A stretch of 16,417 nt of DNA, taken from NCBI GenBank assembly GCA_964544265.1, contig CAZJBD010000039.1:1-16417 (forward strand), in the 5' to 3' direction. Positions 1 to 8,800 of this stretch are shown here, piece by piece (the first letter of the stretch is position 1; every line of letters starts with the position of its first letter). The DNA is from JALHVH01 sp964544265 (GTDB taxonomy: Bacteria; Acidobacteriota; Aminicenantia; Aminicenantales; Saccharicenantaceae). The notes under the pieces were generated by a model that searched no databases, had not been told where the DNA came from, and worked only from the letters and a program-made list of their open reading frames with translations. Position numbers and translations under genes: made by a program.

Positions 1-458
1 CTCCGGACCCCGAGGCGGACAGAGGGCCCCAGGAGCTCGCTTACGCCCTTTACCCTCATCCGGGTTCATGGAAAGAAGCGGGAACGATCCGGAGGGGTTA
101 TGAGTTTAACTATCCGCTCATTGTTCGAAGGATCATGGCCCACGCTGGGAATCTTGAGCGCGAAAGATCGTTTGTCCGAGTCGACCCGGAGAATGTCGTC
201 CTTACTGCGTTTAAGAAGGAGATGGGTTACGCCGAAAGGGGGGTTATCCTCAGATTTTGCGAAACATTCGGAAGGGCAACGGACGTGAAAATTTCTTTGG
301 CCTGGGCCGTCGCGGCGGAGGACGTGGATTTGCTCGAGCGGCCGGTTCGTGCTAAAAAGGCTCCGGTCGGCGTGTCTGCCGACGGCTTCGAGATCACGCT
401 GGCCCTGGCTCCCTACGAGATCCGGACAGTCCGGGTCGTCAGAAAGGCGGAAGATTAG
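1..458 (+). CDS. alpha-mannosidase, GH38 family, C-terminal part (5' end outside window)
   Basis: This is the last 151 codons of a longer gene, read in the frame beginning at base 3 and open to the window edge. The visible residues match the C-terminal beta-sandwich region of glycoside hydrolase family 38 alpha-mannosidases: ELAYALYPHPGSW near the start, then EAGTIRRGYEFNYPL, then VVLTAFKKE followed by GVILRFCETFGRATDV, which is the usual 'LRFYE..GR' pattern. The catalytic N-terminal domain with the nucleophile Asp and zinc ligands lies upstream of the window, so activity cannot be judged. The family hydrolyses terminal alpha-mannosides. No signal peptide can be assessed. The CxxC peptide gene starts 21 bp after the stop, so the two are probably cotranscribed. 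The family call rests on motif recognition. Confidence 0.85.
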   Translation, partial: PDPEADRGPQELAYALYPHPGSWKEAGTIRRGYEFNYPLIVRRIMAHAGNLERERSFVRVDPENVVLTAFKKEMGYAERGVILRFCETFGRATDVKISLAWAVAAEDVDLLERPVRAKKAPVGVSADGFEITLALAPYEIRTVRVVRKAED

Positions 459-479
459 GTTCGGGCTGGAGGAACGGAC

Positions 480-614
480 ATGAAAAAAAAGTGGGCGATC
501 ATTTTTTTCCTCATCGCCCTCGCCCTTATTGGGATCGGCCTCGCTTCGGGCGAATATCAAACGGTTTTGGAAAAGGCGAGGACGGTTTGCCTTGAATGCA
601 TCGGGATTGGCTAG
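480..614 (+). CDS. CD1871A-like small membrane peptide with C-terminal CxxC motif
   Basis: This is a 44-residue protein. Its N-terminus is MKKKW, followed by one hydrophobic segment at residues 5-23 and then a short polar tail ending in CLECIGIG, with a CxxC at residues 37-40. A good Shine-Dalgarno (GGAGGA, 468-473) precedes the ATG by 6 nt. From memory, tiny proteins of this design ending in C-x-E-C-I-G-I-G are annotated as CD1871A family CxxC motif-containing proteins, often next to a NapH-like 4Fe-4S protein; here the next gene, 12 bp downstream, is exactly that. The positive-inside rule puts the lysines in the cytoplasm and the CxxC on the periplasmic face. The biochemical function is not established. 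A thiol redox or metal/cluster handling role with the downstream ferredoxin is inference. Confidence 0.82.
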   Translation: MKKKWAIIFFLIALALIGIGLASGEYQTVLEKARTVCLECIGIG

Positions 615-626
615 GGTCCGGAGATT

Positions 627-1520
627 ATGACGGATATTCAAAAAAGGCGCCGTTGGTTTCAGGTCTTGGGGGCTGCTGCGGCCAACATCTGGCTCCCCTC
701 CTTTTTTAAAGGGCGAATCTACCAGGGCCCCACGAAAGGCATCTGCGTTCCCGTCCTTAACTGTTATTCTTGTCCCTCGGCTGTTTTCGCATGTCCTATC
801 GGGGCGCTCCAGCATTCCTTGGGATCGGTCAAGCTCAACCTATCCTTGGCCCGCATTGAATTCGGCCTCTACGTCGTCGGGAGCCTGGCCGCCGTGGGAA
901 GCCTCATCGGCAGAATCCCTTGCGGCTGGCTCTGTCCCTTCGGCCTGCTCCAGGAGCTCATCCATAAGATCCCTTCCAGGAAATTCCAGATCCCGAAGGT
1001 TTTGACCTACGGCAAATATCTGACCCTTCTTGTCCTGGTCATTCTCCTGCCTCTCTTCATCCTCGATGAATTCGGGGGCGGAGAGCCCTGGTTTTGTAAG
1101 TGGATTTGTCCGACAGGAACCCTGGAAGCGGGGATTCCCCTGGCCCTCCTCTCCGGAACGATCCGGGCGCGCCTGGGGTTTCTTTTCGCTTGGAAGATGG
1201 CCGTTCTCGCCGGATTTCTGGCCTGGATGGTCTTTGTCATGCGGCCCTTCTGTCGGACGACCTGCCCTCTGGGAGCGATCCTGGGGCTTTTCAACAAGGC
1301 CAGCTTGTTCCGGATGACGGTAGACGAGGAAACGTGCACTCTCTGCGGTCAATGCCAGAATGAGTGTCCCATCGACCTCAAGATCTATGAATCTCCCAAC
1401 AGCCCGGATTGCATCCGTTGTCTTAAATGCGAAAAGGTCTGTCCGTTCGGGAGCATCGGCCATAATTTTTTTTCGTGTTCAAACCCGAGAAAGAATGAAG
1501 ATAAGGAAGCGATAAGATGA
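627..1520 (+). CDS. NapH/NosR-type membrane polyferredoxin (4Fe-4S binding protein)
   Basis: This 297-aa membrane iron-sulfur protein has about five hydrophobic segments (around residues 78-97, 127-147, 165-178 and 186-206, plus a weaker one near the N-terminus). Cysteine motifs in order are C40, C46-x2-C49 and C56-P; C99-GWL-C103-PFG; C157-KWI-C161-P; C209-RTT-C213-PLG. Two soluble ferredoxin clusters follow, CTLCGQCQNECP at 237-248 and CIRCLKCEKVCP at 262-273. The repeated CxxxCP-x-G elements in the membrane part and the C-terminal 2[4Fe-4S] domain are typical of the NapH/NosR/RdxA superfamily, which moves electrons between quinol or ferredoxin pools and partners at the membrane. The exact partner is unknown. 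The SD is weak (GGAG at 620-623). The stop overlaps the next start as ATGA. Two arginine-rich stretches (7-9, 180-182) suggest cytoplasmic loops. Confidence 0.9.
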   Translation: MTDIQKRRRWFQVLGAAAANIWLPSFFKGRIYQGPTKGICVPVLNCYSCPSAVFACPIGALQHSLGSVKLNLSLARIEFGLYVVGSLAAVGSLIGRIPCGWLCPFGLLQELIHKIPSRKFQIPKVLTYGKYLTLLVLVILLPLFILDEFGGGEPWFCKWICPTGTLEAGIPLALLSGTIRARLGFLFAWKMAVLAGFLAWMVFVMRPFCRTTCPLGAILGLFNKASLFRMTVDEETCTLCGQCQNECPIDLKIYESPNSPDCIRCLKCEKVCPFGSIGHNFFSCSNPRKNEDKEAIR

Positions 1521-2071
1521 ACGTGTCGCGCAGAATATGGATGGGGATTATCTTTTTTGCAGCGGCGGCAGGATTCATCAAGGCGGAAAGCCTGACGATC
1601 GAGGCCCGGGGTTCATATTTCGTGCCCACGGACCAGGTCTTTCGGGACGTCTACGGCAACGGGATGAGTTGGGGCGGAGAGCTGGGATTCAAGATCAGCG
1701 AACGGATCGGCTTTTGGGCCGGCGGGGATTATTATTCCAATGTCGGAAAACTCCCCTATACCGAGGAGGAGACGAAGATCAGGATTGCCCCTCTGACCGG
1801 GGGCGCCAAGTATTATCTTATCCTTGGGAAGCTCATGCCCTATGTGGGAGCGGGCCTGGGCTATTTCCAGTATAAAGAAACGAACAGCATCGGGCGGGTG
1901 GAGAAAGGCAACGTTGGATTCGTCGTCCGGGCCGGTCTCGTGTTCAAGCTGGGGGCGCCCTTTTTTCTGGATTTTCAAGGGACCTGGACGACGTGTTCCG
2001 TCCAGCCTCTGGAAGTCAAAGCCAACCTCGGCGGTTTTTCGGCCGGGATCGGTCTTGGATTGGAATTTTAA
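1517..2071 (+). CDS. small outer-membrane beta-barrel protein
   Basis: This is a 184-aa protein with a clear signal peptide: MNVSRR, a hydrophobic core at residues 8-21, and likely cleavage after IKA (residue 23). The mature part alternates polar and hydrophobic residues in strands bounded by glycines and aromatics (EARGSYFVPT, GGELGFKIS, FWAGGDYYSN, LTGGAKYYLIL, PYVGAGLGYFQY, VGFVVRAGLVFKL, FFLDFQGTW, GGFSAGIGLGLEF). It ends in a C-terminal Phe, the usual signal for insertion by the Bam complex. This suits an eight-stranded OmpA/OmpW-like barrel. It overlaps the polyferredoxin stop by 4 bp (ATGA), so translation is probably coupled. No specific ligand or function can be read from it. Why a barrel sits in a redox operon is unclear. 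Confidence 0.8.
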   Translation: MNVSRRIWMGIIFFAAAAGFIKAESLTIEARGSYFVPTDQVFRDVYGNGMSWGGELGFKISERIGFWAGGDYYSNVGKLPYTEEETKIRIAPLTGGAKYYLILGKLMPYVGAGLGYFQYKETNSIGRVEKGNVGFVVRAGLVFKLGAPFFLDFQGTWTTCSVQPLEVKANLGGFSAGIGLGLEF

Positions 2072-2640
2072 TCGAAGCGAATCCGCGAAAAAATCTCTGG
2101 ATGGACTGCCTGGGTCGGAGTTTCAAAATCGACGACTTTAATCTCCAACTCGACGCTAAGGGACTCGGGAGGAAGGCAGGAGCTGTCATTGCAGGCCTGG
2201 TAGGAAAAGGTCCCTTTGAGTTTGTATATCCCGGGAAGGACTCTATCTCCGGTCTTCAAAAGGACGCCGATAAGGGCGCTCTCCGCATAAACCAAGACCT
2301 CGGATTCTGAAAACTCAAATCGGGCCGGCAGGGCAGTAGGGTAGATGGTGTCGATAACTTTAAAAACCCCCTCCTCGCGAAAGTCCACAGTGGTGGGAAC
2401 GAGAAATTCGTCGTTCACGGGATTAGCGTTGATATGCCAGTCAGGGCTTATGGACAAGAGGAGAGCGGCCTTGAAGGTTTCGCCGGGGTATACGGCATCT
2501 CTGGCCAGGAACGTTTTCATATCGGTGATGACGTCCTGTCGGCTTTCGAAAACCGCCCCAAAGCCAAGAAAAGCTAACCCAAAAGCGACGGTCCAAAGAG
2601 TCAGCCTTTTTTTTTTCGGCACGATCAAATCCTTTGTCAT
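2068..2640 (-). CDS. stand-alone DsbD N-terminal (alpha) domain protein, secreted
   Basis: This 190-aa protein has an N-terminal signal or anchor segment (basic PKKKR at 8-12, hydrophobic 14-30) followed by one domain. Diagnostic of the periplasmic DsbD alpha domain (nDsbD) are residues 67-83, DWHINANPVNDEFLVPT, and 147-157, YQACNDSSCLP, with the redox pair C150/C155. The family passes electrons from DsbD to periplasmic partners such as DsbC or CcmG. Here the membrane DsbD-beta and thioredoxin-like gamma domains are absent from this gene and from the window, so the electron donor must be elsewhere or be the nearby redox pair at 480-1520 (inference). The start at 2640 is supported by a GGAG about 4 nt upstream. 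Its stop codon shares TTAA with the stop of the convergent barrel gene. Confidence 0.85.
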   Translation of the reverse strand: MTKDLIVPKKKRLTLWTVAFGLAFLGFGAVFESRQDVITDMKTFLARDAVYPGETFKAALLLSISPDWHINANPVNDEFLVPTTVDFREEGVFKVIDTIYPTALPARFEFSESEVLVYAESALIGVLLKTGDRVLPGIYKLKGTFSYQACNDSSCLPPESLSVELEIKVVDFETPTQAVHPEIFSRIRFD

Positions 2641-2647
2641 TCAACTC

Positions 2648-2666
2648 CGATGTCCATTGTACATCG
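2648..2666. promoter_or_regulatory. inverted repeat CGATGT-N7-ACATCG, possible operator
   Basis: The divergent region 2641-2761 (121 bp) separates the DsbD-alpha-domain gene from the pump operon. A perfect 6-bp inverted repeat with a 7-bp spacer lies within it. The dyad overlaps a possible minus-strand -10 (TACAAT, 2657-2662), 17 bp from a poor -35 (TTCAAG, 2680-2685). This placement would suit a repressor site, but arms of 6 bp can arise by chance. I could not identify a convincing plus-strand promoter for the pump operon in the same gap. Confidence 0.25.
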
Positions 2667-2761
2667 ATTGTCGTCATTCTTGAATCCTATTTTGTCCTAA
2701 AGAAACGACCGGCTGACACTTTCTTTAAGTTCCCGGCGTCTTTTTTCCAGGAGATAGCCTC

Positions 2762-5700
2762 ATGAGGATCGTCCGTTCATCCATAGATCGGCCGGTTGCG
2801 ACCGCCATGTCCTTTATCGCGGTCATCCTTCTGGGGATTGTTTCCCTCCGCGAGCTCAGCGTCGATCTGTTACCGGACATCCGTTATCCGAAACTGTCCG
2901 TCGTCGCCCAGTATCCGGGAGTCGCTGCCGAAGAGGTAGAGGCCCTGGTTACGGCCCCTCTCGAAGCCGCCGTCAGCCATATCCCCGGCATCCGAGGTGT
3001 TGGATCCGTTTCTAAAGAAGGCGTCTCCTATTTGACCCTTGAGTTCATCTGGGGGACAGACATGGATTTTGCCCTGCTCCACGCTCGGGAGAGCCTTGAC
3101 GACGCCCGGGACCGGATCCCCTCAGACGTCGAGAGTCCGGTCATCATCGCGCTCGATCCCAAGGCCAAGCCCATCATGGTTTTGGCCGTCTCGGGGGAGG
3201 GGAGCCTGCTTGAGCTCAGAGAGCTCTGTGAGGAGTTCCTAAAGCCGCGGCTCGAACAAGTGGAGGGCATTGGCTCCGCAGATATCGCCGGCGGCGTCCA
3301 GCGGGAGATTCTGGTCGAACTTAATCCCCGTCTGGTCTCCCACTATGGTCTGAGCGTCGAAAGCATTTCAGCCCGCATCAACGCTTTCAACCGGGGATTC
3401 CAGGGCGGGACCGTCCGTAAGGGCCGGTTCAAGTATGCCCTGCGGATCTCGGACGAGTTTGGAACCGTATCGGAGATCGGGGAGATCAACCTCAAGACGA
3501 CGAAGGATCGGGGTGTCGTCCGGCTCAAGGACGTGGCCGGGATCAAAGATACCATTAAAGATCGGGAAGGGCTGATTCGTTTGAACGGACGGGAGACGAT
3601 CGGCGTCCTCGTCGAAAAGGAATGGGGGGCCAACACGGTTAAGGTCACGAGGGCGGCCCGCGAGGTCATCAAGGGCTTCCGCAGGGAAAATCCAGAGGTC
3701 CGTATCCAAACCATCTCCGAGCAGTCCAAGTCTATCGAAGATGCCATCCAAACGACCGCCGGCGAGATCATCGAAGGAGCCATCCTGGCCTTTCTTGTCC
3801 TCCTCCTTTTCCTTCAAGAGCTTAAAACCCCCCTCATCATCGGCGCCGTCTTCCCCATCTCCATCATTGCGAGTTTCAACCTCCTCTTTTTTGGCCATAT
3901 CACCCTGAACATCATGTCACTCGGCGGGCTGGCCCTGGGAATTGGCATGCTCGACGATTGCTCCGTCGTTGTCTCAGAGAACATCTTCAGGCACCGAACT
4001 CTGGGAAAAGCCGGAAAGGAGGCCGCGGATATCGGAACGCGAGAAGTGGGCCCGGCCGTTACAGCCGCGGCCCTCACGACCGTCGTCGTTTTTCTGCCTG
4101 TCATCTATGTCCATGGGGTTGCGGGCCAGCTTTTCAAGGACGCGGCTCTGACCGTGACCTTCTCCCTATTGTCGTCCCTTGTCGTTTCTTTAACCCTCCT
4201 CCCCACGCTAACGTCGCGGAAATTCGGAAGGCGGGAGTTCAGTAGCTTCCTGCCCCAGACCGCGGCTTGCGCTCGACACCTTATCGGACTGCCGCTCATA
4301 GCTCTTCTCCGGCAGATCGGCCGATCCTTTAATTCCGGTTATAAAAAGTTCGTCGCCGCTTACCATCGCGCGCTGGTTTGGTCGCTCAACCGCAAGACGT
4401 TCGTCCTTGCCGGATTCTTGATCTTCTCCGCCTTCATGACCTTCACTGGAACCCGGATCAAGCGAGAGCTTATGCCCAGATTCAAAACCGCGTCCTTCGA
4501 AATCAGCTTGAAGACCCCTGCGGCCTATTCCCTTGAACAGACGGCCGATGTCGTCTCGTTCCTCGAAGCTTGGCTGGTCCGACGGCCCGAGACGCGATTG
4601 ACTTATTCTCGAGTCGGAATCGTCAGCGGCTTGGAAGCTCTGAACCCAGACGTGTCCCAGAATTCCGCTCGCATCTCCGTTGAGGCTGGATCGCCTGCCG
4701 AAGCCGAAGGCCTCATCGAAGCCCTAAGGCTGGAATTTCGATCCTATGAGAACGTCGGCTTCTCCGTCGTCGGCGCTCAGTCCGCGCTGGCCGAATTCCT
4801 AGTCTTCTCCAAAGCCGAAATCGGGCTTGAGGTCAGGGGCGATGACCTCAAAACACTGAAACGGATATCTTCAGAATTATCCGATAAGCTCAAAACCGTT
4901 CCCGGAATTGCCGATGTCGACGCCGACGTCGAGGAGGGCAAGCCCGAGTTTCTGGTCAAGATCAAGGACGAAGCCCTGGCCAAGTACGACCTCAGTCCGG
5001 CTGCCCTGGGTGACTTTGTCATCGACGCGGTCCGCGGCCGAGCGGCCGGTTCATTCAAGGAGGTTGGCAAGAGATCCGACATCCGCGTCCGCTTATCAGA
5101 GGAGTTGGGGACGGACATCGATACACTGCTCAATGAATCGATCCCTTTTGGGGCCTCATCCATCCCCCTTCGGGAGCTGGTGACCGCTGAAGTCGTCAGC
5201 GGCCCGTACGAAATACGACGGAAAAATCAGCAGAGGGAGCTCCAGGTTACAGCCAACCTGAAAGGGAAGAAAGTCAGCCAGGTCATGCCGGCAATTCTTA
5301 AAGTCGTTGATTCCATGGTTCTTCCAGCCGGCTGCCGGATCCTCACTAGCGGCGAACAAGAAGAAATGGCCGGATCGTTTCAGAGTCTCGCCGCCGCTTT
5401 TCTTCTGGCTATTCTCCTTAATTATATGATCATGGCCGCCCAGTTTGAATCTCTTGTTCATCCCTTTCTTATCCTTCTCACGATCCCTATGGGCCTCTGC
5501 GGTTCCATCCTGGCCATGGCCTTGACCGGCCAGACGATAAATGTGATTTCTGCGATCGGCCTGGTTGTCCTTCTCGGGATTGTCGTGGATAACGCCATCG
5601 TCAAGGTCGATTGCATGAATCGTCTCCGGAAGGAGGGCTTGAGCCTTCGGGAGGCTATCGTCGAGGGCAGCCTTGTCCGACTCAGGCCTATCCTTATGTC

Positions 5701-5893
5701 CACGGCAACCACACTCATCGGCCTTGTTCCCCTGTCCGTCGGCATCGGAAGGGGGGCAGAACTCCTCCGTCCGCTGGGCGTCGTGGTCATCGGCGGGCTG
5801 TCCTTTTCGACCCTGATGACCCTCGTCCTCATCCCGGTCGTTTATGAGATCGTCGAAACCCGCAAAGAAAAAAAACATGAAATTCTTCGTTGA
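2762..5893 (+). CDS. RND efflux permease (AcrB/HAE-1 type), first of pair
   Basis: This is a 1043-aa inner-membrane proton-driven exporter of the resistance-nodulation-division family, close to the usual length of about 1,030. It has the duplicated architecture: TM1 at about 12-30, a periplasmic porter/docking region, TM2-6 from about 337, a second periplasmic region from about 555, and TM8-12 from about 870. TM4 carries GIGMLDDCSVVVSEN with two acidic residues (D398/D399), matching AcrB D407/D408. In TM10 the sequence is GIVVDNAIVKVD, so the AcrB K940 position is Asp (D943), and a lysine appears five residues later (K948). An SD (AGGAG) lies 8 nt upstream of the ATG. The gene overlaps the second permease start by 17 bp. 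Substrate is unknown; the dual Asp and single-chain fold favour organic substrates over the metal-type CzcA/CusA branch. Confidence 0.92.
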   Translation: MRIVRSSIDRPVATAMSFIAVILLGIVSLRELSVDLLPDIRYPKLSVVAQYPGVAAEEVEALVTAPLEAAVSHIPGIRGVGSVSKEGVSYLTLEFIWGTDMDFALLHARESLDDARDRIPSDVESPVIIALDPKAKPIMVLAVSGEGSLLELRELCEEFLKPRLEQVEGIGSADIAGGVQREILVELNPRLVSHYGLSVESISARINAFNRGFQGGTVRKGRFKYALRISDEFGTVSEIGEINLKTTKDRGVVRLKDVAGIKDTIKDREGLIRLNGRETIGVLVEKEWGANTVKVTRAAREVIKGFRRENPEVRIQTISEQSKSIEDAIQTTAGEIIEGAILAFLVLLLFLQELKTPLIIGAVFPISIIASFNLLFFGHITLNIMSLGGLALGIGMLDDCSVVVSENIFRHRTLGKAGKEAADIGTREVGPAVTAAALTTVVVFLPVIYVHGVAGQLFKDAALTVTFSLLSSLVVSLTLLPTLTSRKFGRREFSSFLPQTAACARHLIGLPLIALLRQIGRSFNSGYKKFVAAYHRALVWSLNRKTFVLAGFLIFSAFMTFTGTRIKRELMPRFKTASFEISLKTPAAYSLEQTADVVSFLEAWLVRRPETRLTYSRVGIVSGLEALNPDVSQNSARISVEAGSPAEAEGLIEALRLEFRSYENVGFSVVGAQSALAEFLVFSKAEIGLEVRGDDLKTLKRISSELSDKLKTVPGIADVDADVEEGKPEFLVKIKDEALAKYDLSPAALGDFVIDAVRGRAAGSFKEVGKRSDIRVRLSEELGTDIDTLLNESIPFGASSIPLRELVTAEVVSGPYEIRRKNQQRELQVTANLKGKKVSQVMPAILKVVDSMVLPAGCRILTSGEQEEMAGSFQSLAAAFLLAILLNYMIMAAQFESLVHPFLILLTIPMGLCGSILAMALTGQTINVISAIGLVVLLGIVVDNAIVKVDCMNRLRKEGLSLREAIVEGSLVRLRPILMSTATTLIGLVPLSVGIGRGAELLRPLGVVVIGGLSFSTLMTLVLIPVVYEIVETRKEKKHEILR

Positions 5894-8800
5894 ACGCCCT
5901 GTAGCCGTGGCCATGATCTACATAACCCTCCTGGTCCTCGGCGTTTATTCTTTCCTGAATACATCTATCGAGTTGGCGCCTCAGGAAGACTATCCGCGGA
6001 TCGATATTCAAACTTTCTGGCCCGGCGTTTCGGCCGAAATCGTCCAGTCCCAAATCACGGCCCCTCTCGAGGAGGTCTCGGCTTCGGTTAAAGGCGTGCG
6101 CAAGGTGAGTTCTGAGTCCCGCATGGGCGCCTCTAACGTTATGCTCGAGCTCGACCCTAAGGCCAACATAGAATTCGTTGACTTGGCCCTGCGCGAAGCC
6201 GTCGCCCAAGCCAAGATAAGGATGCCCTATAACGTCCGCCCTTCGATCAAACCCTTCGTGCCCCGGGAATTCAGGGTCAGTCCATTCCTGAGCTTGGCCA
6301 TCTCGGGCGACGACCTGCTTCAGGAAACGACGGGCCTCCTTCGAAATAAGCTGGAACTGGGGCTGGGCTCGGTCAAGGGCATCCTAAGGGTCGATTTGAG
6401 CGGCGTCCCGGATCCCGAAGTTCAGGTCGTCTTCGATGAACGCAAGCTCAACGCCTTTGGCATCCAACCCTACCAAGTGAATGCCGTTCTCGACGAACAG
6501 CTAAGAACCTTTCCCATTGGCCGAATCAGGCAGTTTGGTCGTCAGGTTTTCTTTAGGCTAAAGACTTCTATTCGAGGCCCAAAGGACCTGGGCCGGACGA
6601 TTGTCGGCCGGTCTGGGAACGTGCCTATCTGCCTCGCCGATGTCGCAAATGTCCAGCTGGCCCGCGAGGATGTTTCATTGATCAACCGGATCAACGGAAA
6701 GCCCACCATCATGTTGACCGTCTTCAAGGAAAAAGGTGCCAATACACTGAAAGTCGCCCAAGAGGTCAAGGGCTGGCTTAGGGCTTTGAGGACAGAGATT
6801 CCATCCGACCTCGTTTTTAGGATCATGGATGACGAGAGCGCCGAGATTGAAAAAAGCCTTTATCATATCGCGTTTTTGGCAGGGCTCGTCACCATTCTCG
6901 TTTTTTCTATGATCTTTGCCGTTTTGAGACGATTCGTCCCCTCGCTCCTGATTCTGTCGTCCATCGCCTTTTCCGTCGTCATCACCTTCAATCTGATATA
7001 CCTCCTGAAGCTTCGCCTGAACATGTTGACCCTTGGTGCGTTGGTTTTGGGTTTCGGTATGTTCGTAGATAACTCCATCGTCGTTTTCGAAAATACGCTC
7101 CGGCTGAGAGAAAGGGGAGAGACACCCGTTCAGGCCGCTCTCCAGGGGGCCAGAGAGGTTTTTGTTCCCGTCCTGGCCTCCACCCTGACCACGATAGGAG
7201 TCTTTTTCTGTTTTGCTTATTTACAGGGCCGGCTGAGAATCTATTACTTACCCATGGCTTTCGTTATGGCTTCTGCCCTGGCGGCTTCTCTCGCCGTCTC
7301 CTTCTCGCTCATCCCAGCTCTGAGCCCCGTTTTGCTCAAGAGCGGGAAGAAACGCGGGGACAAGGAGAGCCGGGAAGGCTTCTATCCCGGCCTCCTGAAG
7401 TTTGTCCTCCGCCATCCCCTTGAGGTGATCCTGATCTCGGCTGCCGTCCTATACGGAAGCTATAAGTGGTTTCGGGCGGAGGTCAGGCTGGACGAATTTT
7501 TCCATTGGTATTCCAAGGAGAGGCTGATGGTGAGCATCCGCATGCCGCCAGGGACGGATATCGATACAACGGACGCCGTGGCGAGGAAGTTCGAAGCCAA
7601 GGTCTTAGAGTCGGATCTCAAGAAGGAGATCTACGCCCGAATTCAGCCGGAAGACGCTTATCTGACTATTTCCTTTCCTGCTGCCGTCGAGCATTCCTCC
7701 CGGCCCTACTCCCTCAGAGAAGAACTCCTCCGCCTCGCCGCGCGGTTTGCGGGTGTCGGCGTCGGAATTTATGGGTTCGATCCTCACGGATATCATTCGA
7801 GCCTGGAGGCCGGGCGATTTCATGATTCAAAAATTCGATTCACCGGTTACAACCTAAAAAAGCTCAAGGACATCACGGCCGGGGTGGAAAGGGCCCTCGG
7901 GCGGAATCACAGGATCAAGGACGTCAGGACGGTGTCCAGCCGGTTCGGCTGGTCGAGCCCGGCTTCATCTGAATACGTCCTTCGGACGAATCGGGAAGCG
8001 CTCCGCAAGTTTGACCTCGATCCCCGCTCCCTCTTTTTCCACGTCCAGACGCTCCTGGCCGGCCGTTTCGGCGCCCCGCCCCGGGTCATTCTTGACGGAA
8101 AGGAAACGCCCATCGGCTTCAAGTTCCCGGTAGCCGACAAGATGGACCTCAGAGGCCTCGAGGATGCGCTTTTCGAAACAAAGAAAGGAGAATTTTTGAG
8201 GCTGAAGGAAGTCATGATCGTGGAAGAAAAGGCCGTGGACGGGTCCATCGACCGGGAAGATCAGCAGTTCCAAAAAACGGTCATGTGGGAGTTTCACGGT
8301 CCTTCAAAGGCGGCCGACATGTTCAAGAGATCAATCGTTTCCTCCCTGAATCTGCCGCCGGGATTTTTAGCATCGATCGACGAGGAGGGATTGATGACCG
8401 GAAAGGAAAAAGAACAAATCGCATTCGCCATCGTTCTCGCCGTCGTGGTCATGTATATGATCCTGGCCGCTCTTTATGAATCCCTGCTTCGGCCGTTCAT
8501 CATCCTGCTTTCGGTGCCCCTGGCCATGATCGGCGTCTTTGCGGCCTTCGTCATCACCGGCTATCCCTTCGACTCCTCGGCCTCAATCGGCGTCCTTCTC
8601 ATGATGGGCATCGTCGTCAACAACGCCATTCTTCTTGTCGACCACATCAATTTTAATAGAAAACATGGGTTGCCGCGTCTGGAAGCGGTCATCAGCGGGA
8701 CAAAAGAAAGAATCAGGCCCGTTCTCATGACTACGGCGACCACCATCCTCGGAATATTGCCCTTGCTCATCTTCCAGGTTCATTCCGGAGTCCGGGATAT

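Noticed and set aside
66..815. Minus-strand open frame of about 249 codons
   Set aside because: It crosses three supported plus-strand genes and resembles no family.
5156..5914. Minus-strand open frame of about 250 codons opposite the end of permease 1
   Set aside because: It is antisense to a well-supported RND permease; composition rich in Asp/Gly/His/Lys with no domain features.
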